Assembly (NCBI RefSeq): GCF_014172375.1
Contig: NZ_WNXD01000002.1
Coordinates: forward strand, 248,001 to 312,000
From: Pedobacter planticolens
GTDB taxonomy: Bacteria > Bacteroidota > Bacteroidia > Sphingobacteriales > Sphingobacteriaceae
DNA: 64,000 nucleotides
Reading direction: 5' to 3'
Every line of letters starts with the position of its first letter. Positions within the stretch are counted from its first letter, which is position 1. Of this stretch, positions 54,201 to 62,293 are shown in pieces. The notes beneath the pieces were generated by a model. The model saw only the letters and a list, made by a program, of their open reading frames with translations, searched no databases and was not told the DNA's origin. The position numbers were made by a program, and so were the translations under genes.

Positions 54201-54492
54201 TCAGCTCCTCCCTGCCCAACGCGTCGTACACCACCGCCTGCACGATGTCCTTCTTTAAGGGGCTCCCCTGCCACTGCACACTCTGCAATGGCCTGCCCAG
54301 GCCGTCCAGGTACTGGATGCTCCGGTTGGCACTGTCAACGGGAAGCAAGGCCAGGCTCCCGGCTGTCTGGTGGCCCTGGTGCTTAACCACCGTCTCCATC
54401 ACAAAATTCCTGTTCAGCGTGGGCAACTGGGCCTTTGTCACAACTGCACTTAAACACAATAGTCCAAGGGTCAATGTATAGGTCTTTTTCAT
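51247..54492 (-). CDS. Rhs/YD-repeat core protein, module 4, HNH/EndoVII-like nuclease tail
   Basis: 1081 aa from the ATG at 54492 (MKKTYTLTLGLLCLSAVVTK leader). The frame remains open to 54606, but that extension overlaps the partner gene. DUF6443-type N-terminus, YD repeats, core end YDYGARFYDPIIGRWNSIDP. The tail (about 864-1081) contains a Cys-rich start CDKPDCPH, a Gly-rich hinge, ARRQAMRDAGIPTSQQP (about 989-1005), GYETFVPYG, MDSSHPGQAHWEAGKVK (His near 1041 and 1046) and NDYGRPKLENKGKAKVNY. The AMRDAGIPTSQQP and HPGQAHWE pair is typical of HNH/Endonuclease VII-superfamily toxins. 1376 bp (52880-54255) are identical to module 3; its first ~80 residues differ from the other three. Confidence 0.92.
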   Translation of the reverse strand: MKKTYTLTLGLLCLSAVVTKAQLPTLNRNFVMETVVKHQGHQTAGSLALLPVDSANRSIQYLDGLGRPLQSVQWQGSPLKKDIVQAVVYDALGREELKYLPYAEQSGNDGSFRASPLTNQSSFYGSGSWDANVAKTAYPFSRTVFEASPLNRVLEQGAPGAVWQPYSGSIGGSGHTVRMVQGANTTGEVALWKVTSSGAETLAPYGAGKLYKGISRDENWSSGKSGTTEEFRDLEGRVVLKRIWETESVSLSTYYIYDDYGNLRYVVPPAVTATSFTEADANFNGYIYGYHYDGRKRLIEKKVPGKGWEYMVYNKLDQLVLSQDSVQRTNNQWLFTKYDALGRVVMTGLYTNAGTWASVQALVDAHVVLWEERDNLGTTYGSGYTNLAFPVSIAYFHSLSYYDDYDFFANTFGQPNGTTQVTAARTMGLPTGTRTTVLGTGTMLLTVNYYDKDGRVVTTKGENHLGGTDVVDNSYNFAGELTASTRTHTANSTTTTIANSFSYDHMGRKIGTKENINSQGEITLNKLEYNEIGQLKQKNLHSTDGTSFYQNTKLAYNERGWMRNSTSNEFSMKLGYDTLSTPQYNGNISAQLWGSGASFPNVFSYQYNSLNRLTNGASTGISMSEVLTYDVMGNIASLSRDGGTAGVYGYTGNRLNSITSGPLVTGNYGYDGNGNATTDGRNGVTLTYNHLNLPATATKSGLSLTYTYDATGQKLKKVSNITGTTDYVDGIQYTNGTIDFIQTEEGRALNQSGTYAYQYNLSDHLGNVRYSFDIYAGVVRPLQQDNYYAFGLRHSTTAGTNNYLYNGKELQDELGQYDYGARFYDPIIGRWNSIDPLADHSVDLTPYHFCSNNPMNRIDPDGMCDKPDCPHKKNITLALPIADPDGDQKGYLRNATASYKEEHPFKAFIVDLTQGLLDGLGVNAVDNLFFSGEKITTGKAVFAAIAVVQGMEAVEGGGGGRGKSSRVKESLTVNEGNSTPTANTSRAARRQAMRDAGIPTSQQPTSQSSNASGREYGYETFVPYGTTSTKSVQQQTMDSSHPGQAHWEAGKVKVDPTTGQPRMNDYGRPKLENKGKAKVNY

Positions 54493-54502
54493 GAACGTTA
54501 TA

Positions 54503-57500
54503 TTAATAAACAACTGTATAATAGATAGATGAGCTAAGCAGAAATTCATAGAAGGCCACGGGGTTCCCCGAAGGGTCGTTCTCCTGGATAATGGCCTGTG
54601 TTGCAATCAGTGATGATGTTCCGTTCGCCGTGATCGAAGAGGAACTGATCAGGTTGTACATGTCATCGACCTCCTCATAGGCCACATTCAGGCCACTTAC
54701 CGAATAGGGAAGCGTACATGCCGCATCGCTGAAGAACCTGACCACGATATCGGCCTTTGTCCTGCGCAGTGCAACGGCCTGGTTCTCGTAAAAAACCTTT
54801 GCATAAACAGTTGATGTACAATTGCCCGTGTTGCCCAGGCTACGCGTACGATAGGTATTGTAGGTCGCACTATATGGATTGTTATCAACCTGTTGCATTA
54901 GCTCTACTCCGGTATAAGAGCCACCAACCGTCTCGCAGGTTTTTACATTGGTATCAGTCCAGTTTGCGGCTGTATTCACGTTAATGCCATAGTTGTAGCT
55001 GAAATTCTTTACGATATCGCCGTTCTGGTCCTTGATGTTTTTCAAACGCTGAAAATCATCATACTCGTAAAAACTGGTCATCCCTTTGGCATCGGTGATA
55101 CTGCTCAAACCAATGGGATCTTCATAGCTCAATTGTGTAATGTGTGCTTTTGGATAGGCGGCAACAAGAGGTGCAATAAAACTGGCTATTCCTGACCTAG
55201 TTGGAGTCGACAATCCGAAACTGGCAATATTTGATGGGGTTAGTGTGCTGGCGATCGTACCATAGTCTAAATCTTTGATCTCTAGTACAGGATAGTTATT
55301 ATGATAACTGTATAAATAAGAAATCTTCGAACCATCCTGTTGGGAAACACTCTGTAGGTTGCCGAAAGCATCATATTGGTGAAATCGGATGCGGTCTTCG
55401 AAACTACTGTTACTGGTATTGTATGTACTAATGGTTTTAGGAACAAAAATACCAGTACTGGACTCAAAGTAATTAGTCTGTTTTTTTGCAATTACAGTGC
55501 TGGCAACTGTTTGTGTTTCCCTAATCAGTGGGTTAATTTTATTCTTGGCAATCATGGCCGCATATACTCCAGTAGGATCACTTGAGGTTGCAACCATTTC
55601 ATGCGGATATTCCATCGTTCTATAGATTTTCCTGCCATAACTATCCTCTGTTACGCTTTGTGTGGGTAAAAGATGTGCAATATTGCCATAGCTTGTAGCC
55701 GTTACTTCGGTTACAGGGTTCAGTCCATCGCTATCATAGGTAATCACCGTAGTTGAATCGTTATAATTCCAATAGCTTTCAAACGTGTAGAAGCAGATAT
55801 CGAATGGATCCGGACCACCTACAGCATCGATGTCATAATTCTGTCTACCGGTAATGCTGATAACCGTGTCAATAGGTATACTCTTTTGGGTCATGAACAC
55901 TTCTTTCAATTTTATTTTTTGCCCAAGATTATCGACCCTGAACACCTGTTGATATTTTTCATGTATGGCTGTTGCCCCACTCAGTCCCGAGGGCATCCCC
56001 GCATAATCATAACCCCGCATCAAACTGGGACCCGGTCTCCCTGTTAAAATTTCATATTGGTGCAGTGTTCCACCATTTGTAAGATCGGCACCATCACTTT
56101 CCCATACATCAGTATAGAAAAGATGGCTGCCATCAAATTGTCCAGAGGCTACGTCACCCCCTGCACTGGCTAGCGTGTAGGTATTGAACATGGCCGCCGT
56201 AACAGTAGAATTCGTTACCCGCCTTTCTACCGCTGTAAAATAGTTGGGCAGTAGGCTGAATACAAATGCAGAGGATAAAGTAGGGCTGCTAAACTGGTTA
56301 TAGCGATAGGCTTTGATTTTATCGGTATTGGAAACCGGATCATGGCTGATGATCCTGGCAATCCTGACCCCTCCAACAGTACCAACATAAGCAGCACCAG
56401 GCAGCGGACCAGAGCCCATTTCAGAGGCGACACCATGGGGCTCGTACTGCAGGCTATCGGTACCTCCCGTTGGATAATAGATCTTACTCAACATGCCGTA
56501 GTTGGCATAGGCGCCATACGAATCCCGGTTGGCCGGTATATAAGAAAAAATTGAACTGACCGGCCCCGGAATGAACCCTACATTATTTTGCCCGTTAAAA
56601 TAGCCATATTTATCTTGTGCAAAAGCCAGTCTTGGCGGCAATCCGTTAATGTTATAATAACTGAAATTATGTTTTTTGCTTTCGGCCAGGTTTTTATCGC
56701 TTTCGTAAATATGGCTCAGATAGGGACGGTTACTAAATATTGTGGGGTCATAACTCGTGTCGTATGCTACATTAAAACCGCTGCCACTGATGCCATAGGT
56801 GTACCCAAAGTCAAATGTCTTTAATGGCGTTGCGCCGCTCAGTCCATATTCGATCTTGCTGACCAGTTTATCCCCATCTAAGTCGCTCCTTCCCACATAA
56901 CTAAACTTTATCTTTGTGCCTTTCGATGAAAGGATCTCATCGAGGTATACGCCACCGTTTACAATACCGCTAATGCAGGTAGACGAATAGCCAGGGGCAG
57001 GATACAAAACCTGTCCTGTTGCCCCATCATACAAACTTTGTCCGGCCGTAATGGCATCCATGGCCAGAATGCTCTGGGAAGCACTGATGTCATATGTTAT
57101 TTCACAAGGCAGATAACTAAATGTGATGTAGTCGCCGTTCAAGTCTATGATCTTGGTTAAATACCAAGCAGTTTCTATCCCTGTATCATATGTTTTTCCA
57201 CAGTTACTGCCCCCTCCACTGCTACTTCTTGATTTTTCGGTAGCACTGGCCCCTCCGAAATAATATACTACCCCATCAGGATCGGTTACCTTTAGTGTAT
57301 AGGGCTTTAAACTATTTGTACTGAAATCGGTTTCTATCTTAAGGGTAGACTGGGTTAAAAAAACAACCTGTGTCTTATTGGTTGGCCTGAGCACAAACCT
57401 GCCCGAATAGCCGTTAAAGTTAAAACTGAAAACATCGGGTTCGGCATCATAACCATCTTTGTTCAGCGATACCCTTTCAAGATATTCCTTTACGGGGAGT

Positions 57501-57898
57501 GTATTGAGGTTGATATTAGCTACTGGGGTCGGGTATACCGCATTCTCATCCGCATCTCCATGCACGGTCCTATTGATCATTCCGCCTGCATCTATAATCC
57601 AGCCCATTCCCAATCTGGAGGCAAGTTGATCTACTTTTATCCCACTTGCGCTATATGATGCAGCAATATTGAGTTTAATATTCCCAGATGACAGTTGCAA
57701 CAAGGGCAGACCAAAATTGAGCGTTCCGGTACTTAGCCCTACAGGTATATTACCGATAACACCCAATGCTGCTGCATTTGGAGATGGAGGGAGCACTTTT
57801 GGAAGCTCGGGTGCCTTTGCTGGAGTTTGGGCCTTTGCCCACACGCTAAGGACCAGTACTAAAATAGAAAGTGAAAACAAAAATCTTAACTTGCGCAT
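54503..57898 (-). CDS. DUF5977/YD-repeat partner protein, module 4
   Basis: 1131 aa, signal peptide (about 1-23, LVLSVWAKAQ), a Pro-rich segment (TPAKAPELPKVLPPSPNAAA), then the N-terminal block ISVGLSTG-like with IKLNIAASYSASGIKVDQLA and SRLGMGWIIDAGGMINR. YD-type motif YEYDDFQRLKNIKDQNGDIV. DUF5977-like C-terminus almost the same as module 3 (SLGNTGNCTSTVYAKVF, ending YYTVVY). The shortest of the four partners. Gap to the Rhs gene is 10 bp. The shared promoter lies 150-300 bp upstream. Partner role inferred from the constant two-gene pairing. Confidence 0.82.
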   Translation of the reverse strand: MRKLRFLFSLSILVLVLSVWAKAQTPAKAPELPKVLPPSPNAAALGVIGNIPVGLSTGTLNFGLPLLQLSSGNIKLNIAASYSASGIKVDQLASRLGMGWIIDAGGMINRTVHGDADENAVYPTPVANINLNTLPVKEYLERVSLNKDGYDAEPDVFSFNFNGYSGRFVLRPTNKTQVVFLTQSTLKIETDFSTNSLKPYTLKVTDPDGVVYYFGGASATEKSRSSSGGGSNCGKTYDTGIETAWYLTKIIDLNGDYITFSYLPCEITYDISASQSILAMDAITAGQSLYDGATGQVLYPAPGYSSTCISGIVNGGVYLDEILSSKGTKIKFSYVGRSDLDGDKLVSKIEYGLSGATPLKTFDFGYTYGISGSGFNVAYDTSYDPTIFSNRPYLSHIYESDKNLAESKKHNFSYYNINGLPPRLAFAQDKYGYFNGQNNVGFIPGPVSSIFSYIPANRDSYGAYANYGMLSKIYYPTGGTDSLQYEPHGVASEMGSGPLPGAAYVGTVGGVRIARIISHDPVSNTDKIKAYRYNQFSSPTLSSAFVFSLLPNYFTAVERRVTNSTVTAAMFNTYTLASAGGDVASGQFDGSHLFYTDVWESDGADLTNGGTLHQYEILTGRPGPSLMRGYDYAGMPSGLSGATAIHEKYQQVFRVDNLGQKIKLKEVFMTQKSIPIDTVISITGRQNYDIDAVGGPDPFDICFYTFESYWNYNDSTTVITYDSDGLNPVTEVTATSYGNIAHLLPTQSVTEDSYGRKIYRTMEYPHEMVATSSDPTGVYAAMIAKNKINPLIRETQTVASTVIAKKQTNYFESSTGIFVPKTISTYNTSNSSFEDRIRFHQYDAFGNLQSVSQQDGSKISYLYSYHNNYPVLEIKDLDYGTIASTLTPSNIASFGLSTPTRSGIASFIAPLVAAYPKAHITQLSYEDPIGLSSITDAKGMTSFYEYDDFQRLKNIKDQNGDIVKNFSYNYGINVNTAANWTDTNVKTCETVGGSYTGVELMQQVDNNPYSATYNTYRTRSLGNTGNCTSTVYAKVFYENQAVALRRTKADIVVRFFSDAACTLPYSVSGLNVAYEEVDDMYNLISSSSITANGTSSLIATQAIIQENDPSGNPVAFYEFLLSSSIYYTVVY

Positions 57899-58050
57899 AA
57901 GGTTAACTTGGATTAAAATTGATTTATAACCAGCTGAAATGGAAATGTCCTGTATTTGACGACATGTTGGGTTGAAAATGCGTAACTACCTCTTGGGCAA
58001 CAAATCAGCCTATTTATTACCACACAAATTAAGGAGCATATCTTGTAAAA

Positions 58051-58196
58051 GAATATCTATTTACCAACTCCTGTTTTCCAGCGACCAACAAATCAAACCT
58101 GTTGACGAACGTTCATTTTAGAGTGATGACTTTTTTAAAAAAAGAGGGATTTTAAACAAAAAAATTAGGTTTTTTAGCGGATTTCTGCGTAAAAAC
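58051..58196 (-). promoter_or_regulatory. Shared LytTR-type promoter, module 4
   Basis: Plus-strand reading: core gaatatctatttaccaac (58051-58068), 14 nt, half-site gaccaac (58083-58089), half-site gacgaac (58104-58110), outer element gatttctgcgtaaaa (about 58180-58194), 76 bp from the second half-site. Coding-strand half-sites are GTTGGTC and GTTCGTC, 21 bp apart. It is about 150 bp upstream of the partner start. Confidence 0.75.
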
Positions 58197-58562
58197 TAAA
58201 AAATAGAAAATAGAACATTTGTTTTTCGATTGATTAATCGGTTACAAAATAAGGAAGGGATAAGGGAACATCAACTAAAGCAGCAATGTAGCCTTATTTC
58301 GTTCTTCGGTAATTGCATTACCGTTTAGCAGTTTAACATATAACCCCACGCTGGCGAAAACGTTTCGTTTGTGGCTAAATATTAAAAAATACCGTTTCTG
58401 GCGAAGAGCAAAAGCTAACCCATGATTTTAAAAAAAATTGGCGAAACGAATTGAAGTAGATTCTAAATCATCGTAATATTTAATTAATACTATTAGTGAT
58501 AACTAGCTAAAGCAAGCTTTTTTATGATTTCGGGCATCAGAATGCATTTAAGTTTAATTTTG
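58197..58562. other. Intergenic region between the cargo and mobC
   Basis: About 365 bp without a gene. Contains a perfect inverted repeat CGGTAAT/ATTACCG with a 3-nt loop (58307-58323) and two tggcgaa-containing segments (58353-58359 and 58396-58402 region). This is the right junction of the cargo with the mobilisation genes. Confidence 0.5.
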
Positions 58563-60581
58563 TTAAAAAGAAACCGCTTTTTCTTTTTGAGGATTATCGC
58601 CTTTTGCTTTCGTAGGTTCTTCCATCTTGTTTTTTATCATTGGGAGCTTATTGAGTTCATCAGCTAGCAAATCAGCAATCTCCTCTTTAATCCTGTTATA
58701 GTTTGCCGTCACATCTTCAGATGAAACACTTTTAATAGTTGGAATATCCCTGTAACCTGCTTCCTCCTTGGCGATTGCTTTATGATCATTCTGTATCTCA
58801 CAGTGGAACATTTTCAGTTTGATTTTTTGCTCGGGATTATCTGCAACAACTCCCACAAATTCACCTGAAGAAAGCATGGCAATCTTACTGGCAGGAATAG
58901 CATAATCCATTTGCGTTGCCTTGGTAATCGAAGTGTCTGAACTATTGATGCTCATCGAATCCTTTTGCTGGGAAATCTTGCCGAAATTCTCCGACAAAGT
59001 TTTGGCGGTCGAATTAGTAACCTGCCCAGAAATCACATTTCCAACTATACCCGTGATTACGTCTGCCTGTTCTGTGCCATAATCCTTTTTGAGCTGGCTG
59101 AAATCCTGAACCGCCAGTGCCGTAGAAACCTTGTTGCTCCTGGCCGTTGCGATCAGACTATCCATATTATTAAAATAAATGGTCGGGAACTCATCAAAGA
59201 TCAGGCTGCTTTTGAGTTGCCCTTTTCTGTTGACCAGTTTGATCATCGTAGAGATATAGAGTGAAAGTACCGCCCCATAAACCTGTAGTTTCTGCGGATT
59301 ATTACCCACGCAGATAATTTTTGGCTCTTCAGGATTATTCACATCGAGCGTAAAGTCATTACCGCTCAACACATAATAAAGCTGGGGTGATGCTAGCCTA
59401 GCAAGTCCAATTTTTGCCGAAGCGATCTGCCCCTCCAATTGCGGCATGGCGTCCCTTTGATAAGCAGAAATAAACGGGTTCATTAATACCTTGATTTCAT
59501 CTTGGGTTTCCAGAACCGCAAAAAGCTGGTCATAGTCTGACTGCATAAGTTCGATCACATGAGGAAGCGTACAATATTTTCCATTTTCATATTTCTTCAA
59601 ATACCAAATGCATGCCGTTAAAAAATTGATCGGACTCTCCACAAAGAAATCACCCTGCTTTTTGATCCAATCCCTATTTAGCCCCATCATAATCGTTCTA
59701 GAAGCTTCGGTTGCATCGGTAATATCCTCCATACTTTCTGGATGCAGGGGATTGCACCTATGGGTACGGTTGAGGTCATCAAAATTGATGACAAAGAATT
59801 TTGGCTTGATGTGATAATTCTTGGCGTATCTCAACAGTTTGTTATAGGCTAGTTTACTGAGGTCATCAAACTTGAAATCATACAAAAACATCGAAAACCC
59901 CTTTTTGATGTGCTGATCAATGATGTGCCTGATTACAAAATAACTCTTACCTGCTCCCGGTGTTCCAGCAATTAACAGCCCCCTAAATGGATTGATCACA
60001 TTTATAAAACTATCACGAATCTGTTTTCCCAATCTGTATTTTGTCGGTAAGTTGATCGAATATTCATTTTCCAGCAGGCGCTCTTCCTGCGGAAAGGTTT
60101 CATTCTCCTCATTAAAAATATCCTTGTTCAGTTTATCCTTTATCAGCCTACTTAATTGTCCGCCACCAGTTAGAATGAGCATATAACCAACTGAAGTAAT
60201 ACCGACATAACAAATCGCAATGACCGAAGAACCCGCTGGCAGATAGAAAACAAGCACGGCAATAAAATACAGGAGCAACCCAGTCAGTAAAAAAGCAATG
60301 ATGCTTCTAACCTCTGTCTTTTCATCTTTTTTGCCCTGTACACCAATGAGTGAAATAAGTAGTAATAACAAACAAGCAAGTTTTGCCCGCCAAATTCCTG
60401 TAAAGAGCCCAGTCCTAGAAATATTTTCGATGATCCGATCAGTGATGTTTGCCGTAAAACCCCAACCAGCAAATGCCTGGTAACAGCACAAATAGAAATG
60501 GATGGATAGTATAAATAAACTGATAAGCCTTGTAAAATCAATGATCTTCCGTAGCCCTTGTATGTCTTCACCTGTATTCAT
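58563..60581 (-). CDS. mobC: VirD4/TraG-type coupling protein (MobC-like)
   Basis: 672 aa. Several N-terminal membrane segments (about 15-35, 70-85, 95-115, 120-145), then a cytoplasmic ATPase domain with Walker A GTPGAGKS (about 217-224), FLYDFKFDDLSKLAY, and Walker B SSLIFDEFP (about 435-443). Late motifs TARSNKVSTALAVQDFSQLK and GNVISGQVTNSTAKTLSE are typical of this family. In CTnDOT-type elements MobC brings the relaxase-DNA complex to the transfer channel. It lies 2 bp downstream of mobB. A conjugative partner is supplied by the tra genes left of the window. Confidence 0.93.
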   Translation of the reverse strand: MNTGEDIQGLRKIIDFTRLISLFILSIHFYLCCYQAFAGWGFTANITDRIIENISRTGLFTGIWRAKLACLLLLLISLIGVQGKKDEKTEVRSIIAFLLTGLLLYFIAVLVFYLPAGSSVIAICYVGITSVGYMLILTGGGQLSRLIKDKLNKDIFNEENETFPQEERLLENEYSINLPTKYRLGKQIRDSFINVINPFRGLLIAGTPGAGKSYFVIRHIIDQHIKKGFSMFLYDFKFDDLSKLAYNKLLRYAKNYHIKPKFFVINFDDLNRTHRCNPLHPESMEDITDATEASRTIMMGLNRDWIKKQGDFFVESPINFLTACIWYLKKYENGKYCTLPHVIELMQSDYDQLFAVLETQDEIKVLMNPFISAYQRDAMPQLEGQIASAKIGLARLASPQLYYVLSGNDFTLDVNNPEEPKIICVGNNPQKLQVYGAVLSLYISTMIKLVNRKGQLKSSLIFDEFPTIYFNNMDSLIATARSNKVSTALAVQDFSQLKKDYGTEQADVITGIVGNVISGQVTNSTAKTLSENFGKISQQKDSMSINSSDTSITKATQMDYAIPASKIAMLSSGEFVGVVADNPEQKIKLKMFHCEIQNDHKAIAKEEAGYRDIPTIKSVSSEDVTANYNRIKEEIADLLADELNKLPMIKNKMEEPTKAKGDNPQKEKAVSF

Positions 60582-60583
60582 GA

Positions 60584-61774
60584 TTATAGGCTTTGCTGGT
60601 TAGCTTTTTTCTTTTTCTTCTTTTTGCCGATGACAGTTGGCGCATCGTAGTCCGCTTTTTCAAGTAAAGGCTCTAATGGGTTTCCGATAAAATGGGTTGC
60701 TTGATTTGGTTTGAGATAGGTTCTGATCTGGTCTTGTGCCGAAAACTTTTGGGTGATCGCCCTTGCGCTATAATCCTTTCCAAGATCACTGCCGTTAAAA
60801 ACGGTTTTGAGCTTATGGTCAACAAAGGTCAATCCGTAGATCATTCCCTTTTCGTTCTGGCGAAACACTATCCCAATCTGCTGTTTGGCAAGTTCATTTA
60901 CAAGCGTATTTCTGGTAACGGCATTGTATTTCTGCAATACCCAATCGATGCGTTTATTCAGGTTTTCCTTTAAAGGTTTTCTCTTTTCCATACCTGCCTG
61001 AAAATCCTTCTCCAAATTCTTTAGCGTCGGCTGGTCATAAAAACTGCTTGCCTTGATCGGTACGCCAATCGGGTTTCGTTTTTCATCAAGTATGGAATAC
61101 AGCAAGCCCTTTTTCTCAAACATGGTCGTCTCATCATTTCCCCTGTCTGCCCTGATATTGAACTGCCCGAGGATGGCATTGAATTCGGCAAGGGAAGTAA
61201 ATGCATAATTTTGTCTCACCGATAATACGATGGAATTGATGGTCTGTTTGGTTGGCTTCTGACCATAGACCGCAGGTTGAATATTTAGGTTATTGCCCTG
61301 CTTTCTGCCCTCGGCTTTGACAAGGTTAAACTCGATTTCGATTTTCTTTCTCGCTGGCTCGGAAACCAGCCTGCCCATATTATGGGTGTATTTTCGTTTG
61401 CCGTCTTTCTGCATTAGGGTCGTGGCAATATGGATGTGGGGATGGGCAGCATCCAGATGTTGATAGGCAATATAGGGTTGGTCGCCAAATCCGATCTGTT
61501 CCATATAGACTTGGGCAATTTGCTGTAGTTTTGCTGGGTCCAATTTGTCGGAGGCATCAAAGTTTAGGCTGATGTGCATCGCATTGGTTTTGACAGTTGG
61601 GTTCAGATCGGTGAGGTTTTTAAAACGCTGGATTTTTTGATTAAGGTTTAATCTGTCGATGTCCACCGCAAGCCCACTCGCCAAAATAATTTTCGCTTCA
61701 CCTTTCTCAACTTTGGTTTCATTGTAGATCAAAATTCCTCGCATACTCTTGCCAAATTTTATTTTTGCAACCAT
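60584..61774 (-). CDS. mobB: Relaxase/mobilisation nuclease (MobB-like)
   Basis: 396 aa. Relaxase N-terminal domain: FGKSMRGILIYNETKVEKGE, TNAMHISLNFDASDKLDP, and the metal-binding motif AAHPHIHIATTLM (His-x-His near 113-115). Candidate catalytic Tyr is in the N-terminal region (ILIYNE, about residue 17). Nicks at oriT and leads the strand to the recipient. The C-terminus is strongly basic (GKKKKKKKANQQ). It overlaps mobA by 16 bp. The inferred oriT lies just beyond mobA. Confidence 0.93.
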   Translation of the reverse strand: MVAKIKFGKSMRGILIYNETKVEKGEAKIILASGLAVDIDRLNLNQKIQRFKNLTDLNPTVKTNAMHISLNFDASDKLDPAKLQQIAQVYMEQIGFGDQPYIAYQHLDAAHPHIHIATTLMQKDGKRKYTHNMGRLVSEPARKKIEIEFNLVKAEGRKQGNNLNIQPAVYGQKPTKQTINSIVLSVRQNYAFTSLAEFNAILGQFNIRADRGNDETTMFEKKGLLYSILDEKRNPIGVPIKASSFYDQPTLKNLEKDFQAGMEKRKPLKENLNKRIDWVLQKYNAVTRNTLVNELAKQQIGIVFRQNEKGMIYGLTFVDHKLKTVFNGSDLGKDYSARAITQKFSAQDQIRTYLKPNQATHFIGNPLEPLLEKADYDAPTVIGKKKKKKKANQQSL

Positions 61775-62163
61775 CGCTCTGCCAGTTTGGATATGAGCTC
61801 GAACAGCCTTTCTACTTTGCCCTCGACCTTGGTAAAAAGCACTAAAGTCTGGTCGCTATGGAACTTCTTTTCGGCATCTGTTTTACAGGCGTTGAAGTAC
61901 CTTGTCTGCTGGTTGATGTTTACCCCGATCGCTTTGAGTTCCTTTCGGATCAGTGCCATTTCTTCCATCGGCGCATTCATGCTAGAATCCTTATAAAAGC
62001 AGTTGATCTTTTGGCTGGTCAGGATTTTTCTAGCCACTTCGGCAATGCTCTGGCAGTCGCTTTCAGCGAGCAGTTTGTTCAGCTTTTGATGAAGCGAATC
62101 GTTTACCCGAATAATCAGATTGTGCTTTAACAGTTCATCTTCGCTGGTCTTTTTCTTTGACAT
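61759..62163 (-). CDS. mobA: MobA-like relaxosome accessory protein
   Basis: 134 aa. N-terminal ribbon-helix-helix-like part (LIIRVNDSLHQKLNKLLAES, IAEVARKILTSQ), then helical segments (MALIRKELKAIGVNINQQTR, VEGKVERLFELISKLAERWL). This is the layout of MobA/BfmA-type proteins that bind oriT and assist the relaxase. The stop overlaps the relaxase start by 16 bp. Confidence 0.87.
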   Translation of the reverse strand: MSKKKTSEDELLKHNLIIRVNDSLHQKLNKLLAESDCQSIAEVARKILTSQKINCFYKDSSMNAPMEEMALIRKELKAIGVNINQQTRYFNACKTDAEKKFHSDQTLVLFTKVEGKVERLFELISKLAERWLQK

Positions 62164-62293
62164 TTTCTACTACTTTTAGAATTACGAGTTCCGAGTAATT
62201 CTCCGGCCACAAGGACGGCAAGATTTCCAATGCGCATGCATTGGTACATCTTGCTGCAAACTAAAGTTTGCCAGATTACTTCATTTGTTGCCG
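62164..62293. other. Candidate oriT
   Basis: 130 bp directly upstream of mobA, with three inverted repeats: AATTAC/GTAATT (62180-62200), CCAATGC/GCATTGG with a GCAT loop (62227-62244), and GCAAACT/AGTTTGC with an AA loop (62256-62271). In CTnDOT the oriT lies upstream of mobA. The nick site cannot be placed by eye. Confidence 0.5.

Noticed and set aside
54492..54606. Longer N-terminus for the module 4 Rhs protein
   Set aside because: The extension lacks a signal peptide and overlaps the partner gene; the internal ATG at 54492 begins a clear leader matching the other Rhs proteins.
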